Assembly: GCF_013408425.1 (NCBI RefSeq)
Contig: NZ_JACBYV010000001.1
Location: 3,472,001 to 3,536,000, forward strand
Origin: Pseudomonas flavescens
Lineage (GTDB): Bacteria > Pseudomonadota > Gammaproteobacteria > Pseudomonadales > Pseudomonadaceae
DNA: 64,000 bases
Reading direction: 5' to 3'
How positions within the stretch are numbered: position 1 is the first letter of the stretch; every line of letters begins with the position of its first letter. Positions 21,235 to 30,506 of this stretch are shown here, piece by piece. The notes under the pieces are model-generated. The model was given only the letters and a program-made list of their open reading frames with translations, ran no database searches and was not told the DNA's origin. The position numbers were made by a program, and so were the translations under genes.

Positions 21235-22686
21235 ATGTTGCAACTGATGTGGTTTCGAACCGACCTGCGCGTCACCGACAACAGCGCGCTGGCCGCAGCC
21301 ATGCAGGCTGGGCCTACGGTCGCGGTGTTCCTGCTCAGCCCGGCTCAGTGGCGCCAGCACGACGATGCACCGAGCAAGGTGGATTTCTGGCTGCGCAACC
21401 TGGCCGAACTGAGGTTGGAACTGCAGCGCCTCAACGTGCCGCTGCTGATTCGCGAGGCGGATCGATGGAGCGCCGCGCCAGAGGCACTCGGTAAACTGGC
21501 GCAGGAACTGGAAGCCTCAGCCGTGCACGCCAACGAGGAATACGGCGTCAACGAGGCCCGCCGTGACCGGGATGTCGCCGCCGCGCTGGATGAGCTGGGC
21601 GTCCACTTCCACAGCCACCTCGACCGCCTGCTGTTCAAGCCCGGCAGCGTACTGACTCGCACGGGCACCTACTTCAAGGTCTACAGCCAGTTCCGTGGCG
21701 TCTGTTACCAGCGCCTGCACAGTGCGCTGCCGCCCCTGGTGGCATTGCCGAAAGCCCAGACGAAGCTGAACATCGACGCCGACCAGGTGCCGGACAGCGT
21801 TGCCGGCTTCGAAACGCCAAGCCAGGCGCTGCGCGATACCTGGCCGGCCGGCGAGCAGGTCGCTCGTGAACGCCTGCAGCGCTTCGCCGATGAATGGATC
21901 GAGGACTATCACGACAACCGCGACTTTCCCGCGCGCCCCGGTACCAGCCAACTGTCCGCCTACCTGGCGGCGGGCGTGGTCTCGCCGCGTCAGTGCCTGC
22001 ACACGGCGTTGAACAACAACCAGGGCGAGTTCGAAAGCGGCAATCAGGGTGCCGTCACCTGGGTCAACGAGCTGATCTGGCGGGAGTTCTACCACCACAT
22101 TCTGGTCGGCTACCCACGGGTCTCCATGCACCGTGCCTTCCGCCCGGAGACCGAAGCCCTGCCCTGGCGTGACGCCGGCAAGGATCTGCAGGCCTGGCAG
22201 GAAGGCCGCACCGGCATCCCGATCATCGACGCGGCGATCCGCCAGTTGCTGGAAACCGGCTGGATGCACAACCGCCTGCGTATGGTGGTGGCGATGTTCC
22301 TGACCAAGAACCTGCTGATCGACTGGCGCGAGGGCGAACGCTTCTTCATGCGCCACCTGATCGACGGCGACCTCGCCGCCAACAACGGCGGCTGGCAGTG
22401 GAGTGCCTCGACCGGCACCGACTCGGTGCCCTACTTCCGCATCTTCAATCCGGTGAGCCAGTCCCAGCGTTTCGACCCGGATGGCCGTTTCATCCGCCAT
22501 TGGCTGCCGGAACTGGCCAAACTCAGCGACAAGGCGATTCACGACCCGCACGCCGGTAGCAAGGGGCAGAAAGGCCTGTTCGGCAGCGGCCCGGACTACC
22601 CGTTGCCCATCGTCGACCTGCGCGCCAGTCGCCAGCGCGCTCTGGACGCGTTCAAGAACCTGCCCTCGGCCAGCGAGCTCGCATGA
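21235..22686 (+). CDS. phrB: deoxyribodipyrimidine photolyase
   Basis: The 483-residue flavoprotein repairs cyclobutane pyrimidine dimers with blue light. It has an N-terminal antenna domain (LMWFRTDLRVTDNSAL) and a C-terminal FAD domain with WVNELIWREFYHHIL, GIPIIDAAIRQLLETGWMHN, RMVVAMFLTKNLLIDW and ANNGGWQWSASTGTD. The electron-transfer tryptophans are present in these motifs. It lies 8 nt after merR and overlaps the SDR gene by ATGA, inside the putative light-regulated operon. Confidence 0.96.
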   Translation: MLQLMWFRTDLRVTDNSALAAAMQAGPTVAVFLLSPAQWRQHDDAPSKVDFWLRNLAELRLELQRLNVPLLIREADRWSAAPEALGKLAQELEASAVHANEEYGVNEARRDRDVAAALDELGVHFHSHLDRLLFKPGSVLTRTGTYFKVYSQFRGVCYQRLHSALPPLVALPKAQTKLNIDADQVPDSVAGFETPSQALRDTWPAGEQVARERLQRFADEWIEDYHDNRDFPARPGTSQLSAYLAAGVVSPRQCLHTALNNNQGEFESGNQGAVTWVNELIWREFYHHILVGYPRVSMHRAFRPETEALPWRDAGKDLQAWQEGRTGIPIIDAAIRQLLETGWMHNRLRMVVAMFLTKNLLIDWREGERFFMRHLIDGDLAANNGGWQWSASTGTDSVPYFRIFNPVSQSQRFDPDGRFIRHWLPELAKLSDKAIHDPHAGSKGQKGLFGSGPDYPLPIVDLRASRQRALDAFKNLPSASELA

Positions 22687-23450
22687 GCGCCTTCAGCAAA
22701 CGGATCTGGCTCACCGGTGCCAGCAGTGGCATCGGTCATGCCCTGGCAGAACGCTTGCTGCGTGATGGTCATCGCCTGGCCCTGAGTGCACGCCGTGAAG
22801 AACCGCTGCGGGCCCTGGCGGCACGCTTTCCTGACCAGGTACTGGTGTTGCCCGGCGACCTCAATGAAACCGCCGAGGTCAACGCCATTGCCGCCCACCT
22901 CACCGAACAGTGGGGCGCACTGGACTGCGCGATTCTCAACGCCGGCACCTGCGAGTACATCGATGCCAGCAACTTCGAAGCAGACACGGTGGAGCGGGTA
23001 ATGCGCACCAACCTGTTCTCGGCCAGCCACTGCATCGTCGCGGCACTACCGTTGCTGCGCCAGGCCGAGTCGGCGCACCTGGTCGGCGTGGCCAGCGCGG
23101 TCACCTACGTGCCGCTGCCTGGCGCCGGTGCCTTCGGTGCATCCAAGGCGGCGTTGCGTTATCTGCTCGAGTCCCTGCGCGTGGACCTCGCCCAGGAAGG
23201 CATCGCCGTCACCGTGGTCAGCCCCGGCTTCGTCGATACGCCGCTGACCGAGAACAACGATTTTCCCATGCCCATGCGCTGGTCCGTGGGCAAAGCCGCC
23301 AATCACATCGCCGACAGACTCGACGCTCGCCCGTTGGAAATCGCCTTCCCCGGCCCGTTCATCGCTGCACTGGGCCTGCTCGGCCGGCTGCCCGCCCGGT
23401 TGCAACTGGCACTCGGCAAATGGCTGGCCCGCAAGGACCGCGACACGTAA
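22683..23450 (+). CDS. short-chain dehydrogenase/reductase (photolyase-linked)
   Basis: The 255-residue classical SDR has the cofactor motif TGASSGIGHALAERLL near residue 11, the NAG-type motif LNAGTCEYIDAS, and the catalytic area VASAVTYVPLPGAGAFGASKAAL, in which the tyrosine of YxxxK seems replaced (FGASK). Loss of that tyrosine would be unusual and may mean altered chemistry. The gene follows phrB by ATGA overlap. In other pseudomonads this position begins a set with DUF1365, a cyclopropane-fatty-acid synthase and DUF2878; here only DUF2878 remains. Confidence 0.88.
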   Translation: MSAFSKRIWLTGASSGIGHALAERLLRDGHRLALSARREEPLRALAARFPDQVLVLPGDLNETAEVNAIAAHLTEQWGALDCAILNAGTCEYIDASNFEADTVERVMRTNLFSASHCIVAALPLLRQAESAHLVGVASAVTYVPLPGAGAFGASKAALRYLLESLRVDLAQEGIAVTVVSPGFVDTPLTENNDFPMPMRWSVGKAANHIADRLDARPLEIAFPGPFIAALGLLGRLPARLQLALGKWLARKDRDT

Positions 23451-23562
23451 TGAAACCACCGGGGCGGTTGCAGCGCAGCCCGCCACGAAGGCACCATCGC
23501 CGTTCTTGCACAGCCGTCGCTGCCATCAGCGGCTGATTTATCGCGACTATCGGAAATTCTCG

Positions 23563-24066
23563 GTGCCCAGAAACCTGCTCAACGCGCTGCTCTTCGCCAT
23601 CGGCTGGTTCGCCTGCATAGCTGGCGGCGGCCTCTGGTTGTGGTTGGTGGCAGTGATCATGCTGGTGCACCTGCTGCATATCGGCAGCTGGCAACGCGAA
23701 GGCAAGCTGCTGGTGAGCGTGTTCCTGTTCGGCAGTGCGGTGGACAGCTTTCTGCTGCAGTTCGGCCTGTTCGACTTCGGCGAACCGCGCCAGTTGATTC
23801 CCCTCTGGCTGGCCCTGACCTGGCTGCTGCTCGGCAGCACCCTGTGCCATTGCCTGGCCTGGACCGCTCGCCCCTGGTGGCGCGCCAGCCTGCTGGGCGC
23901 CTGCCTCGCGCCGCTGCACTATTACGCGGCAGCCAGCCTCGATGGCGTGAACTTCCCTTATGGCAGCGCTGCCACCCTGATTCTGCTGGCACTGATGTGG
24001 GCGGCCATGCTGCCGGTGCTGCATGGCTTCGCCCGACTGCATGCAGCGAACAACCACTCGGCTTGA
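23563..24066 (+). CDS. DUF2878 family membrane protein
   Basis: The 167-residue integral membrane protein has about five or six hydrophobic segments (LLNALLFAIGWFACIAGGG, then LWLVAVIMLVHLLHI, then LIPLWLALTWLLLGSTL, and two more). It matches DUF2878, an uncharacterised family that travels with photolyase-linked lipid genes. The start is placed at GTG 23563 because it gives a clean MPRNLLNALL N-terminus; longer readings start at TTG 23506. It is 112 nt after the SDR gene. Confidence 0.75.
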   Translation: MPRNLLNALLFAIGWFACIAGGGLWLWLVAVIMLVHLLHIGSWQREGKLLVSVFLFGSAVDSFLLQFGLFDFGEPRQLIPLWLALTWLLLGSTLCHCLAWTARPWWRASLLGACLAPLHYYAAASLDGVNFPYGSAATLILLALMWAAMLPVLHGFARLHAANNHSA

Positions 24067-24105
24067 ACCCACGCCTTGCGACGGCACCTGGCGTAAACTA
24101 CGCCG

Positions 24106-24423
24106 ATGAGCGCCAACCACTACATCCCCCACACGCAGATTCCCGAAAGCACCGAGGTCAGCTGCAGCACCTGCGCGGCCTGCTGCTGTCAGCTGGAAGT
24201 CATGCTGATCACCGATACCGGCGTGCCGGAGCGTTTCATCGACAACGATGACTGGGGCGGCGAGGTGATGCGCCGTCTGGATGACGGCTGGTGCGCGGCC
24301 CTGGATCGCGACACCATGCGCTGCACCATCTACGAGGTGCGCCCATTGATCTGCCGCGAATTCGAACTGGGCGCCCCCGAGTGCCTGGAAGAGCGTCGCG
24401 GCATTTCCAGCATCTACCGCTGA
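24106..24423 (+). CDS. YkgJ family cysteine cluster protein
   Basis: The 105-residue protein has the conserved cysteine pattern CSTCAACCCQLEV, then DRDTMRCTIYEVRPLICREFELGAPECLEER, typical of YkgJ/UPF0153 zinc- or iron-chelating proteins. Function is unknown. It stands alone between DUF2878 and the leftward pagL terminator. Confidence 0.88.
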   Translation: MSANHYIPHTQIPESTEVSCSTCAACCCQLEVMLITDTGVPERFIDNDDWGGEVMRRLDDGWCAALDRDTMRCTIYEVRPLICREFELGAPECLEERRGISSIYR

Positions 24424-24463
24424 CAGCACGTCAGCCAACTGGCCGTGAACGTGCGGCGAGCAT

Positions 24464-24488
24464 AAAAAACCGGGCGCGAGGCCCGGTT
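24464..24488 (-). terminator. Rho-independent terminator of pagL
   Basis: On the minus strand an 8-bp stem AACCGGGC / GCCCGGTT with a 5-nt loop is followed by a run of T. It lies 22 nt past the pagL stop. Confidence 0.8.
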
Positions 24489-24509
24489 CCGGTATTGCGA
24501 GAAAGCCGC

Positions 24510-25028
24510 TTAGAAATTCAGACGGTAATGCACGGCATAAGACTCGACGCCATCGTTGGGCTTCTTGATGCCCGCGTTGGAATAGTGGATCGCACGAATA
24601 CCGACTTCATGACCACCGGCGAAACGCAGGCCCGCGCCGATGCGATCTTCGAACTGGAACGAAGAACCCAGGTCATTGGACTCGAGTTTGGTGCTGGAGA
24701 ACGCTGCCACACCGATACCGGCTTCCAGGTAGGGTTTGACGTTCTGCCCGGCGAACTCGTAAACGAACACCGGTGCGAAGGAAACACTGTGGTTGGTCGA
24801 CGTGTCGTCACCTTCCCAGTAGGTGTAGCCGGCGTCCCAGTAGCCGCCCAGATGGCCGACACTGCTTTCGAACCAGCGGCTGTTGAAATCGAATTGAGCA
24901 CCGAGACGGTAAACCATGGTGGAATCACCAGACTGACCCACGGAAAAGGTCAAACCTGCGGCCTGAACTGCTGTTACCGAGCCAAGAGACAACGCAACTG
25001 CAGCGGCCAAGCCAACCAGCTTCTTCAT
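24510..25028 (-). CDS. pagL: lipid A 3-O-deacylase (acyloxyacyl hydrolase family)
   Basis: The 172-residue outer-membrane beta-barrel enzyme removes the 3-O acyl chain from lipid A. A signal peptide ends around AVQA at residue 23. The catalytic triad can be placed on HYS (His148, Ser150) and Glu162 in GVESYAVHY, the same spacing as the P. aeruginosa enzyme; the aromatic C-terminal residue (NF) fits barrel assembly. The start at 25028 is preceded by AAGGATG. The gene keeps the PAO1 position between phr and murI. Confidence 0.93.
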   Translation of the reverse strand: MKKLVGLAAAVALSLGSVTAVQAAGLTFSVGQSGDSTMVYRLGAQFDFNSRWFESSVGHLGGYWDAGYTYWEGDDTSTNHSVSFAPVFVYEFAGQNVKPYLEAGIGVAAFSSTKLESNDLGSSFQFEDRIGAGLRFAGGHEVGIRAIHYSNAGIKKPNDGVESYAVHYRLNF

Positions 25029-25257
25029 TGGAAACATCCTTTTTATAGGGATCACGGATTGTTTTAAGTGCGGCACGGGGAAAACTATAGTTACAGACTT
25101 TAGCTAAGTTCCATTTGTTCTAAAAATATTTAATGGCCATTGGCCCACGGGCGTTTCCAGCGCGTGCCTGCCAGCCCCCGGGCTAGAGCCCTGCACGGCA
25201 GCGTTTGAGGAGAGGTGAAAACGATGGCGGGTCGGCAGACGGCGGCTGACCGGCTGT

Positions 25258-26046
25258 TCAGAAAAAACCGTTTACCCGTTCGGCATGGCCCCACAAACGC
25301 GGCATGACGTTCTGCATGAGCGCGGGATCGCCACTGCACCAGAAACGGTCTGGCGCTGCCGGGCCGGCAGCCAGCAACTCTCTCTCCCCCAGCAACCGTT
25401 GCAGTTGCCGGGCGACGGCGGCGCCGGTGTCGATCAGGCTGATCGACGGGTCCAGCCATTGGCTCAGCAAGGGCTTGAGAAAAGGGTAATGGGTGCAGCC
25501 GAGAATCAGCGTGTCGCAGCCCTCGGCAAGCAGTGGGTCGACATAGCCGCGCAGCAACGCATGCAGCCGCGGATCGTCCAGCTCTCCCGCTTCGATCAGC
25601 TCCACCAGGCCCGGACAGGGCTGAGTGACCACCCGCACATCGCTGGCGAACTGGTCGAGCAGCGCGGCGAATCGTGCGCTTTTCAGCGTGCCGGTCGTCG
25701 CCAGCACGCCGACCACGCCGGAACGGGTCGCAGCGGCAGCCGGTTTCACCGCAGGCTCCATGGCGACGATGGGCAAGTGCGGGTAAAGCGAGCGCAGTTC
25801 GGCGACGCCGGCCACGGTCGCGGTGTTGCAGGCCAGCACCAGCGCCTTGGCCTCGCGGGCCAGCAGGAACTCGGCGATGGCGCGGCAACGCTCGCGGATG
25901 TACTCGGCGCTCTTTTCGCCATAGGGCACATGACCACTATCGGCCACATACAGCAGCGACTCCTGCGGCAGCAGGCTGCGGATCTCGCGCAGTACGGTGA
26001 GGCCGCCAACACCGGAATCGAACACCCCAATCGGCGCTTCACTCAT
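25258..26046 (-). CDS. murI: glutamate racemase
   Basis: The 262-residue enzyme makes D-glutamate for peptidoglycan. It has [17 protein letters not shown] near the start, the first catalytic cysteine in [10 protein letters not shown] and the second in [11 protein letters not shown]. The start at 26046 (MSEAPIG) overlaps the moeB end by 8 nt. It closes the hemA-prfA-prmC-moeB-murI run, read right to left. Confidence 0.96.
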   Translation of the reverse strand: MSEAPIGVFDSGVGGLTVLREIRSLLPQESLLYVADSGHVPYGEKSAEYIRERCRAIAEFLLAREAKALVLACNTATVAGVAELRSLYPHLPIVAMEPAVKPAAAATRSGVVGVLATTGTLKSARFAALLDQFASDVRVVTQPCPGLVELIEAGELDDPRLHALLRGYVDPLLAEGCDTLILGCTHYPFLKPLLSQWLDPSISLIDTGAAVARQLQRLLGERELLAAGPAAPDRFWCSGDPALMQNVMPRLWGHAERVNGFF

Positions 26047-26806
26047 GGGCATTGCCCGCACAGACCGCACACCCCGGATCGCGCTTGACCCGCAGCTCGC
26101 GGAAGCGCGAGCCGAAAGCATCGATCAGCAGCAACCGCCCCACCAGTGGCTCACCGAAACCGGCCAGCAACTTCAGCGCTTCGAGAGCCTGCAGGCTGCC
26201 GACCAGGCCGACCAGCGGGCCCGCCACACCGGCTTCGCTGCAGGTCAGCTCGGCTTCGCTGCCATGGCCGTACAGGCAGTGATAACAGGGGCTGTCGGCA
26301 CGTCGCGGGTCGAACACCGACAACTGCCCTTCCAGGCGGATCGCGGCGCCACTGACCAGCGGCCTGCGGGCCGCGACACAGGCCGCGTTGACCGCCTCGC
26401 GGGTGGTGAAGTTGTCCGAGCAGTCGAGCACCAGATCGACCGCCGTCACCGCTGCGGCCAGAGAGTCCGCATCCAGCGCCTGGCGGTGGGCACGCAGCTG
26501 GATCCCCGGGTTGATCGCCGCCAGCCGCGCCAGCGCCGAATCCACCTTGCTCTGCCCGATGCTCGCGGTGTCGTGGGCGATCTGCCGCTGCAGGTTGCTC
26601 AGGTCGACGCTGTCGAAATCCGCCAGGTGCAGCTCACCGACCCCGGCCGCCGCCAGATACAGCGCTACCGGCGAACCGAGCCCACCGAGGCCGACGATCA
26701 GCACGCGGCTGCCCTTGAGCCGCAGCTGGCCGTCGATATCGACCTGCGACAGCAGGATCTGCCGGCTGTAGCGCAGCAGCTCTTCATCACTCAAGTGTTC
26801 ATTCAT
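26039..26806 (-). CDS. moeB: molybdopterin-synthase adenylyltransferase
   Basis: The 255-residue E1-like enzyme adenylates MoaD. Visible features are the ATP-binding glycine motif [29 protein letters not shown] with the R-finger area, the DCSDNFTTR motif, and two CxxC zinc motifs (CYHCLYG and CAVCAG). The start at 26806 gives normal length and overlaps prmC by 8 nt, implying coupled translation. Confidence 0.94.
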   Translation of the reverse strand: MNEHLSDEELLRYSRQILLSQVDIDGQLRLKGSRVLIVGLGGLGSPVALYLAAAGVGELHLADFDSVDLSNLQRQIAHDTASIGQSKVDSALARLAAINPGIQLRAHRQALDADSLAAAVTAVDLVLDCSDNFTTREAVNAACVAARRPLVSGAAIRLEGQLSVFDPRRADSPCYHCLYGHGSEAELTCSEAGVAGPLVGLVGSLQALEALKLLAGFGEPLVGRLLLIDAFGSRFRELRVKRDPGCAVCAGNAHE

Positions 26807-27632
26807 GCGGCCACCGCCCCAGGCTGATGCGTTCATGACTGGCCAGATCGCGGCGGCTGTGAACCTCGGCAAAACCGCGCTGGCTCAGCAACGCGCGCAC
26901 GGCCTCGGCCTGATCGAAGCCATGTTCGAGCAGCAACCAGCCGGGAGCCATCAGATGCGCCGGCGCCTGCTCGATGATCGAACGGATATCGTCCAGCCCA
27001 TCGACGCCCGATACCAGCGCGCTGCTCGGCTCGAAGCGCACATCGCCCTCGCCCAGATGACGGTCGTCACTGGCGATATAGGGGGGGTTGCTGACGATCG
27101 CGGCATAGCGCTCGCCGCCCAGCCCTTCGAACCAGTGGCTGGATAAAAAGGCGGCGTTTTCCAGGCCGAGGCGCGCCCGATTGCCTTGCGCCAGGGCCAC
27201 GGCCTGCTCGACCCGATCGACGCCGGTCACCTGCCAGGCCGGGCGCTCGCTGGCCAGGGCCAGGGCGATGGCGCCGCTGCCGGTGCCCAGGTCGAGCACC
27301 CGCGCCGGGCTGCCCGGCAGCAACGCCAGCGTGGTTTCCACCAGCAGTTCGGTATCGGGGCGTGGAATCAGGGTATGCGGCGCGACGTCCAGATCCAGGC
27401 TCCAGAAGCCCTGTCGGCCAAGAATGTAAGCCACCGGCTCGCCCTCACGTCGGCGCGCCAGGCTGGCCGCGAATCGCCCAGCCGCATCGGCCTCGACCTC
27501 ACGATCCGCCCAGGTGCGCAGATAGCTGCGCGACTTGCCAAGGGCATGGGCCAGCAACAGCTCGGCATCCACACGGGCGCTGGGTGAGTCCGGCAGATCG
27601 GCGGCGTTCAATAGAGACTCAATGGAAGCCAT
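26799..27632 (-). CDS. prmC: peptide chain release factor N5-glutamine methyltransferase
   Basis: The 277-residue enzyme methylates the glutamine of the GGQ motif in release factors. It has a helical N-terminal domain, the SAM motif VLDLGTGSGAIALAL and the NPPY catalytic motif at residues 182-185. Its substrate gene prfA lies just upstream, with a 137-nt gap that holds REP-like palindromes. It overlaps moeB by 8 nt. Confidence 0.96.
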   Translation of the reverse strand: MASIESLLNAADLPDSPSARVDAELLLAHALGKSRSYLRTWADREVEADAAGRFAASLARRREGEPVAYILGRQGFWSLDLDVAPHTLIPRPDTELLVETTLALLPGSPARVLDLGTGSGAIALALASERPAWQVTGVDRVEQAVALAQGNRARLGLENAAFLSSHWFEGLGGERYAAIVSNPPYIASDDRHLGEGDVRFEPSSALVSGVDGLDDIRSIIEQAPAHLMAPGWLLLEHGFDQAEAVRALLSQRGFAEVHSRRDLASHERISLGRWPHE

Positions 27633-27647
27633 GACGCACCGCCTTTC

Positions 27648-27713
27648 GTGGGAACTCGCTTGCCAGCGAAGTCGTTCGCGCGATGAGCGCCGGCAAGCCG
27701 GCTCCTACAGGAG
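27648..27713. repeat. pair of REP-like palindromes between prfA and prmC
   Basis: GTGGGAACTCGCTTGCCAGCGA and, about 17 nt on, GCGCCGGCAAGCCGGCTCCT are opposed copies of the Pseudomonas intergenic REP type (core GGCAAGCC / GCTTGCC, ends GTGGGA / TCCTAC). A single related element, GGCAAGCCGGCACC, occurs at about 32917 after lolB. Confidence 0.7.
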
Positions 27714-27769
27714 ATTTATCGATCACGTATGCACCGTCCACGACATCCTTCCTCAAGCCCACTCGGGGC

Positions 27770-28852
27770 TCAATCGCCCAGCGCGGCCAACTGGTCGGCC
27801 TGGTATTCGGCAAGCAGCGGTTCGATCACCGCGTCGACGCCACCGGCGATCACTTCGTTGAGCGAATACAGGGTCAGGTTGATGCGGTGGTCGGTGACCC
27901 GGCCCTGGGGGAAATTGTAGGTACGGATACGCTCGGAGCGGTCACCGGAACCGACCAGCAGCTTGCGCGTGTCGGAAATTTCCTTGTGCGCGGCGGCGTC
28001 CTGCTGGTCCTTGAGCTTGGCCGCCAGCCAGGCCATGGCCTTGGCGCGGTTCTTGTGCTGCGAGCGCTCTTCCTGACACTCGACCACGGTACCGGTGGGA
28101 ATGTGGGTGATGCGGATCGCCGAATCGGTGGTGTTGACGTGCTGACCACCGGCGCCCGAGGAGCGATAGGTGTCGACGCGCAGGTCGGCCGGGTTGATCT
28201 CGATGGCCATCTGCTCGTCCGGCTCGGGCAACACCGCCACGGTACAGGCCGACGTATGAATGCGCCCCTGGGACTCGGTTTCCGGGACGCGCTGCACACG
28301 GTGCGCGCCGGATTCGAACTTGAGCTTGGCGAACACGTTGTCGCCCTCGACCCGGGCGATCACTTCCTTGAAGCCGCCGTGCTCACCTTCGTTGGCCGAC
28401 AGCACCTCGACGCGCCAGCCCTGCTTCTCGGCATAGCGCGAGTACATGCGGAACAGATCGCCGGAGAAGATCGCCGCCTCGTCACCGCCGGTGCCGGCAC
28501 GCACTTCGAGGAACACGTTGCGACCGTCGTTGGGGTCCTTGGGCAGCAGCATGCGCTGCAGGCTGTCTTCCAGCTCGAGCAGGCGAGCCTTGGCGGTGTC
28601 GACTTCTTCCTCGGCCATTTCGCGCATGTCCGGGTCGCTGTCCTTGAGCAGCGCCTGGGCGCCCTCCAGATCGGCCTGTACCTTGCGGAACTCGCGGAAC
28701 GCCATGATCACCGGTTCGATCTCGGCGTATTCCTTGGAATAGGCGCGGAACTGGTTCTGGTTGCCGATCACTTCGGCATCACCGAGCAGGGCCGTGACCT
28801 CTTCGAAACGATCCTGCAAAACGTCGAGTTTATTGATCAGCGAAGCTTTCAT
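27770..28852 (-). CDS. prfA: peptide chain release factor 1
   Basis: The 360-residue class I release factor ends translation at UAA and UAG. The GGQ motif is in [15 protein letters not shown] and the stop-codon recognition PxT-type region precedes it. The gene overlaps hemA by 4 nt (ATGA) and precedes prmC, which modifies its product. This hemA-prfA-prmC order is conserved in gamma-proteobacteria. Confidence 0.97.
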   Translation of the reverse strand: MKASLINKLDVLQDRFEEVTALLGDAEVIGNQNQFRAYSKEYAEIEPVIMAFREFRKVQADLEGAQALLKDSDPDMREMAEEEVDTAKARLLELEDSLQRMLLPKDPNDGRNVFLEVRAGTGGDEAAIFSGDLFRMYSRYAEKQGWRVEVLSANEGEHGGFKEVIARVEGDNVFAKLKFESGAHRVQRVPETESQGRIHTSACTVAVLPEPDEQMAIEINPADLRVDTYRSSGAGGQHVNTTDSAIRITHIPTGTVVECQEERSQHKNRAKAMAWLAAKLKDQQDAAAHKEISDTRKLLVGSGDRSERIRTYNFPQGRVTDHRINLTLYSLNEVIAGGVDAVIEPLLAEYQADQLAALGD

Positions 28853-30129
28853 TGCATGCCTTTGTTGGACGACGCGCCTTCTTCGAGGGCGAAGAGTTCC
28901 TGGGCCACGCCAAGCGCATCGGCGCGCCCGTCGGCGGAGAATTTTTTCAATTGCACGCTGGGCGCGTGCAGCAACTTGTTGGTCAGGCCGCGGGCCAGTT
29001 GCGCCAGCACGTCTTCGGCGGCGGCACCGTTGGCGAGCATGCGCTGGGCACGGGCCAGTTCATCGTCGCGCAGGCGCTCGGCCTGCTGCCGGTAAGCGCG
29101 TAACACATCCACCGCGGCCAGCTCGCGCAGGCGCACCATGAAATCATCGGCACCGACGGCGACCAGCTCTTCGGCGGCCTGGGCTGCGCCCTGGCGGCTC
29201 TTGAGATTCTCCTCGATGACTTCGTGCAGGTCGTCGACGGTGTACAGATAGACATCGTCCAGCTCACCGACCTGAGGCTCGATGTCGCGCGGCACGGCGA
29301 TGTCGACCATGAAGATCGGCTTGTGCTTGCGCTGCTTGAGGGCACTTTCCACCGCGCCCTTGCCAAGAATCGGCAACTGGCTGGCGGTGGAACTGATGAC
29401 GATATCGCTGTGCGCCAGTTCCTGGGGAATATCGGAAAGCAGCACGGCATGGGCGCCGAACTGTTCGGCCAGGCTGCTGGCGCGTTCGAGCGTACGATTG
29501 GCCACGACGATTCGCTTGATCCCCTGATCGTGAAGGTGACGGGCGACCAGGCTGATGGTCTCCCCCGCGCCGATCAGCAGCGCCTGGCTGCGATGCAGGT
29601 CGGCGAAGATCTGCTTGGCCAGGCTCACGGCGGCGAACGCCACCGATACCGGGTTCTCGCCGATGGCCGTGTCGGTACGCACCTGCTTGGCGGTACTGAA
29701 GGTGGCCTGGAACAAACGCCCCAGCAACGGGCCGAGGGTGCCGGCTTCGCGAGCCACGGCGAAGGCCGACTTCATCTGACCGAGAATCTGCGGTTCGCCC
29801 AGCACCATGGAGTCGAGGCCGGACGCCACGCGCATCATGTGACGAACTGCCGCATCGTCTTCGTGAACGTAGGAACAGGCTCGCAGCTCGTCGAGGCTCA
29901 AATGGTGGTAATCGGCCAGCCAGCCAAGCACCGCATCGACGCCCGGACCGTCCTGCTCGAGATACAGCTCGCTGCGATTGCAGGTCGACAGAATCGCCGC
30001 CTCACGGCTCGGCGTGTGCCGACAAAGCAGTTGCAGCGCCTCTACCAGCTGCTCCGGGGTAAAAGCCACGCGCTCGCGGACGTCCACCGAAGCGGTCTTG
30101 TGGTTGATACCGAGGGCGATAAAGGCCAT
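28849..30129 (-). CDS. hemA: glutamyl-tRNA reductase
   Basis: The 426-residue enzyme reduces glutamyl-tRNA to glutamate-1-semialdehyde, the first step of the C5 haem pathway. It begins [23 protein letters not shown], has the catalytic cysteine in [11 protein letters not shown] at about residue 50 and the NADPH motif [17 protein letters not shown]. The start at 30129 matches known HemA N-termini; longer readings run into the leader. A 9-bp perfect inverted repeat lies 34-61 nt upstream of the start codon. It is the first gene of the leftward operon. Confidence 0.97.
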   Translation of the reverse strand: MAFIALGINHKTASVDVRERVAFTPEQLVEALQLLCRHTPSREAAILSTCNRSELYLEQDGPGVDAVLGWLADYHHLSLDELRACSYVHEDDAAVRHMMRVASGLDSMVLGEPQILGQMKSAFAVAREAGTLGPLLGRLFQATFSTAKQVRTDTAIGENPVSVAFAAVSLAKQIFADLHRSQALLIGAGETISLVARHLHDQGIKRIVVANRTLERASSLAEQFGAHAVLLSDIPQELAHSDIVISSTASQLPILGKGAVESALKQRKHKPIFMVDIAVPRDIEPQVGELDDVYLYTVDDLHEVIEENLKSRQGAAQAAEELVAVGADDFMVRLRELAAVDVLRAYRQQAERLRDDELARAQRMLANGAAAEDVLAQLARGLTNKLLHAPSVQLKKFSADGRADALGVAQELFALEEGASSNKGMQ

Positions 30130-30506
30130 GCACGTCGCTGACAGGGGGGTGGAAGCCGCCAATTGTCCTACTTCGGTCGAGGTAGGACAACCATTGCCCA
30201 CCGCATCGCGACGATAGCCAACATCGATCGCCGGCAATGAGAATTACTCAACCCGCCACACCGGCAGGGCATGCCCGCCGAAGCCCGACAGGCCTGATTG
30301 ACCTCTATATGCAGTCGACCAACGGCGTGGCTCACCTCACCAGCGGGCGAGTTCGCTGGCCGGCAAGGGAGCGCCTTTGATCCGATGCAACACTGCCCGG
30401 GTTCGGCAGTCCAACCTCACATCGCCAGGACACACGGCCTGCCCATGGGCTTGCCCAACGGCTTGTGTCATGATGGCCAAAACCGCAGGTTAGTCGCATT
30501 TCCTCT
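30130..30506. other. 377-bp divergent intergenic region hemA / TPR lipoprotein
   Basis: It must hold the promoters of two divergent units, the hemA operon and the TPR-lolB unit. The only strong structure I see is the dyad at 30163-30190 near hemA. No convincing gene is visible; short readings have no ribosome site. Confidence 0.6.
30163..30190. promoter_or_regulatory. perfect inverted repeat in the hemA leader
   Basis: TTGTCCTAC and GTAGGACAA are separated by 10 nt and lie 34-61 nt before the hemA ATG. It could be an operator or an RNA hairpin in the 5' leader. No T tract follows on the minus strand, so a terminator is less likely. Confidence 0.5.
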
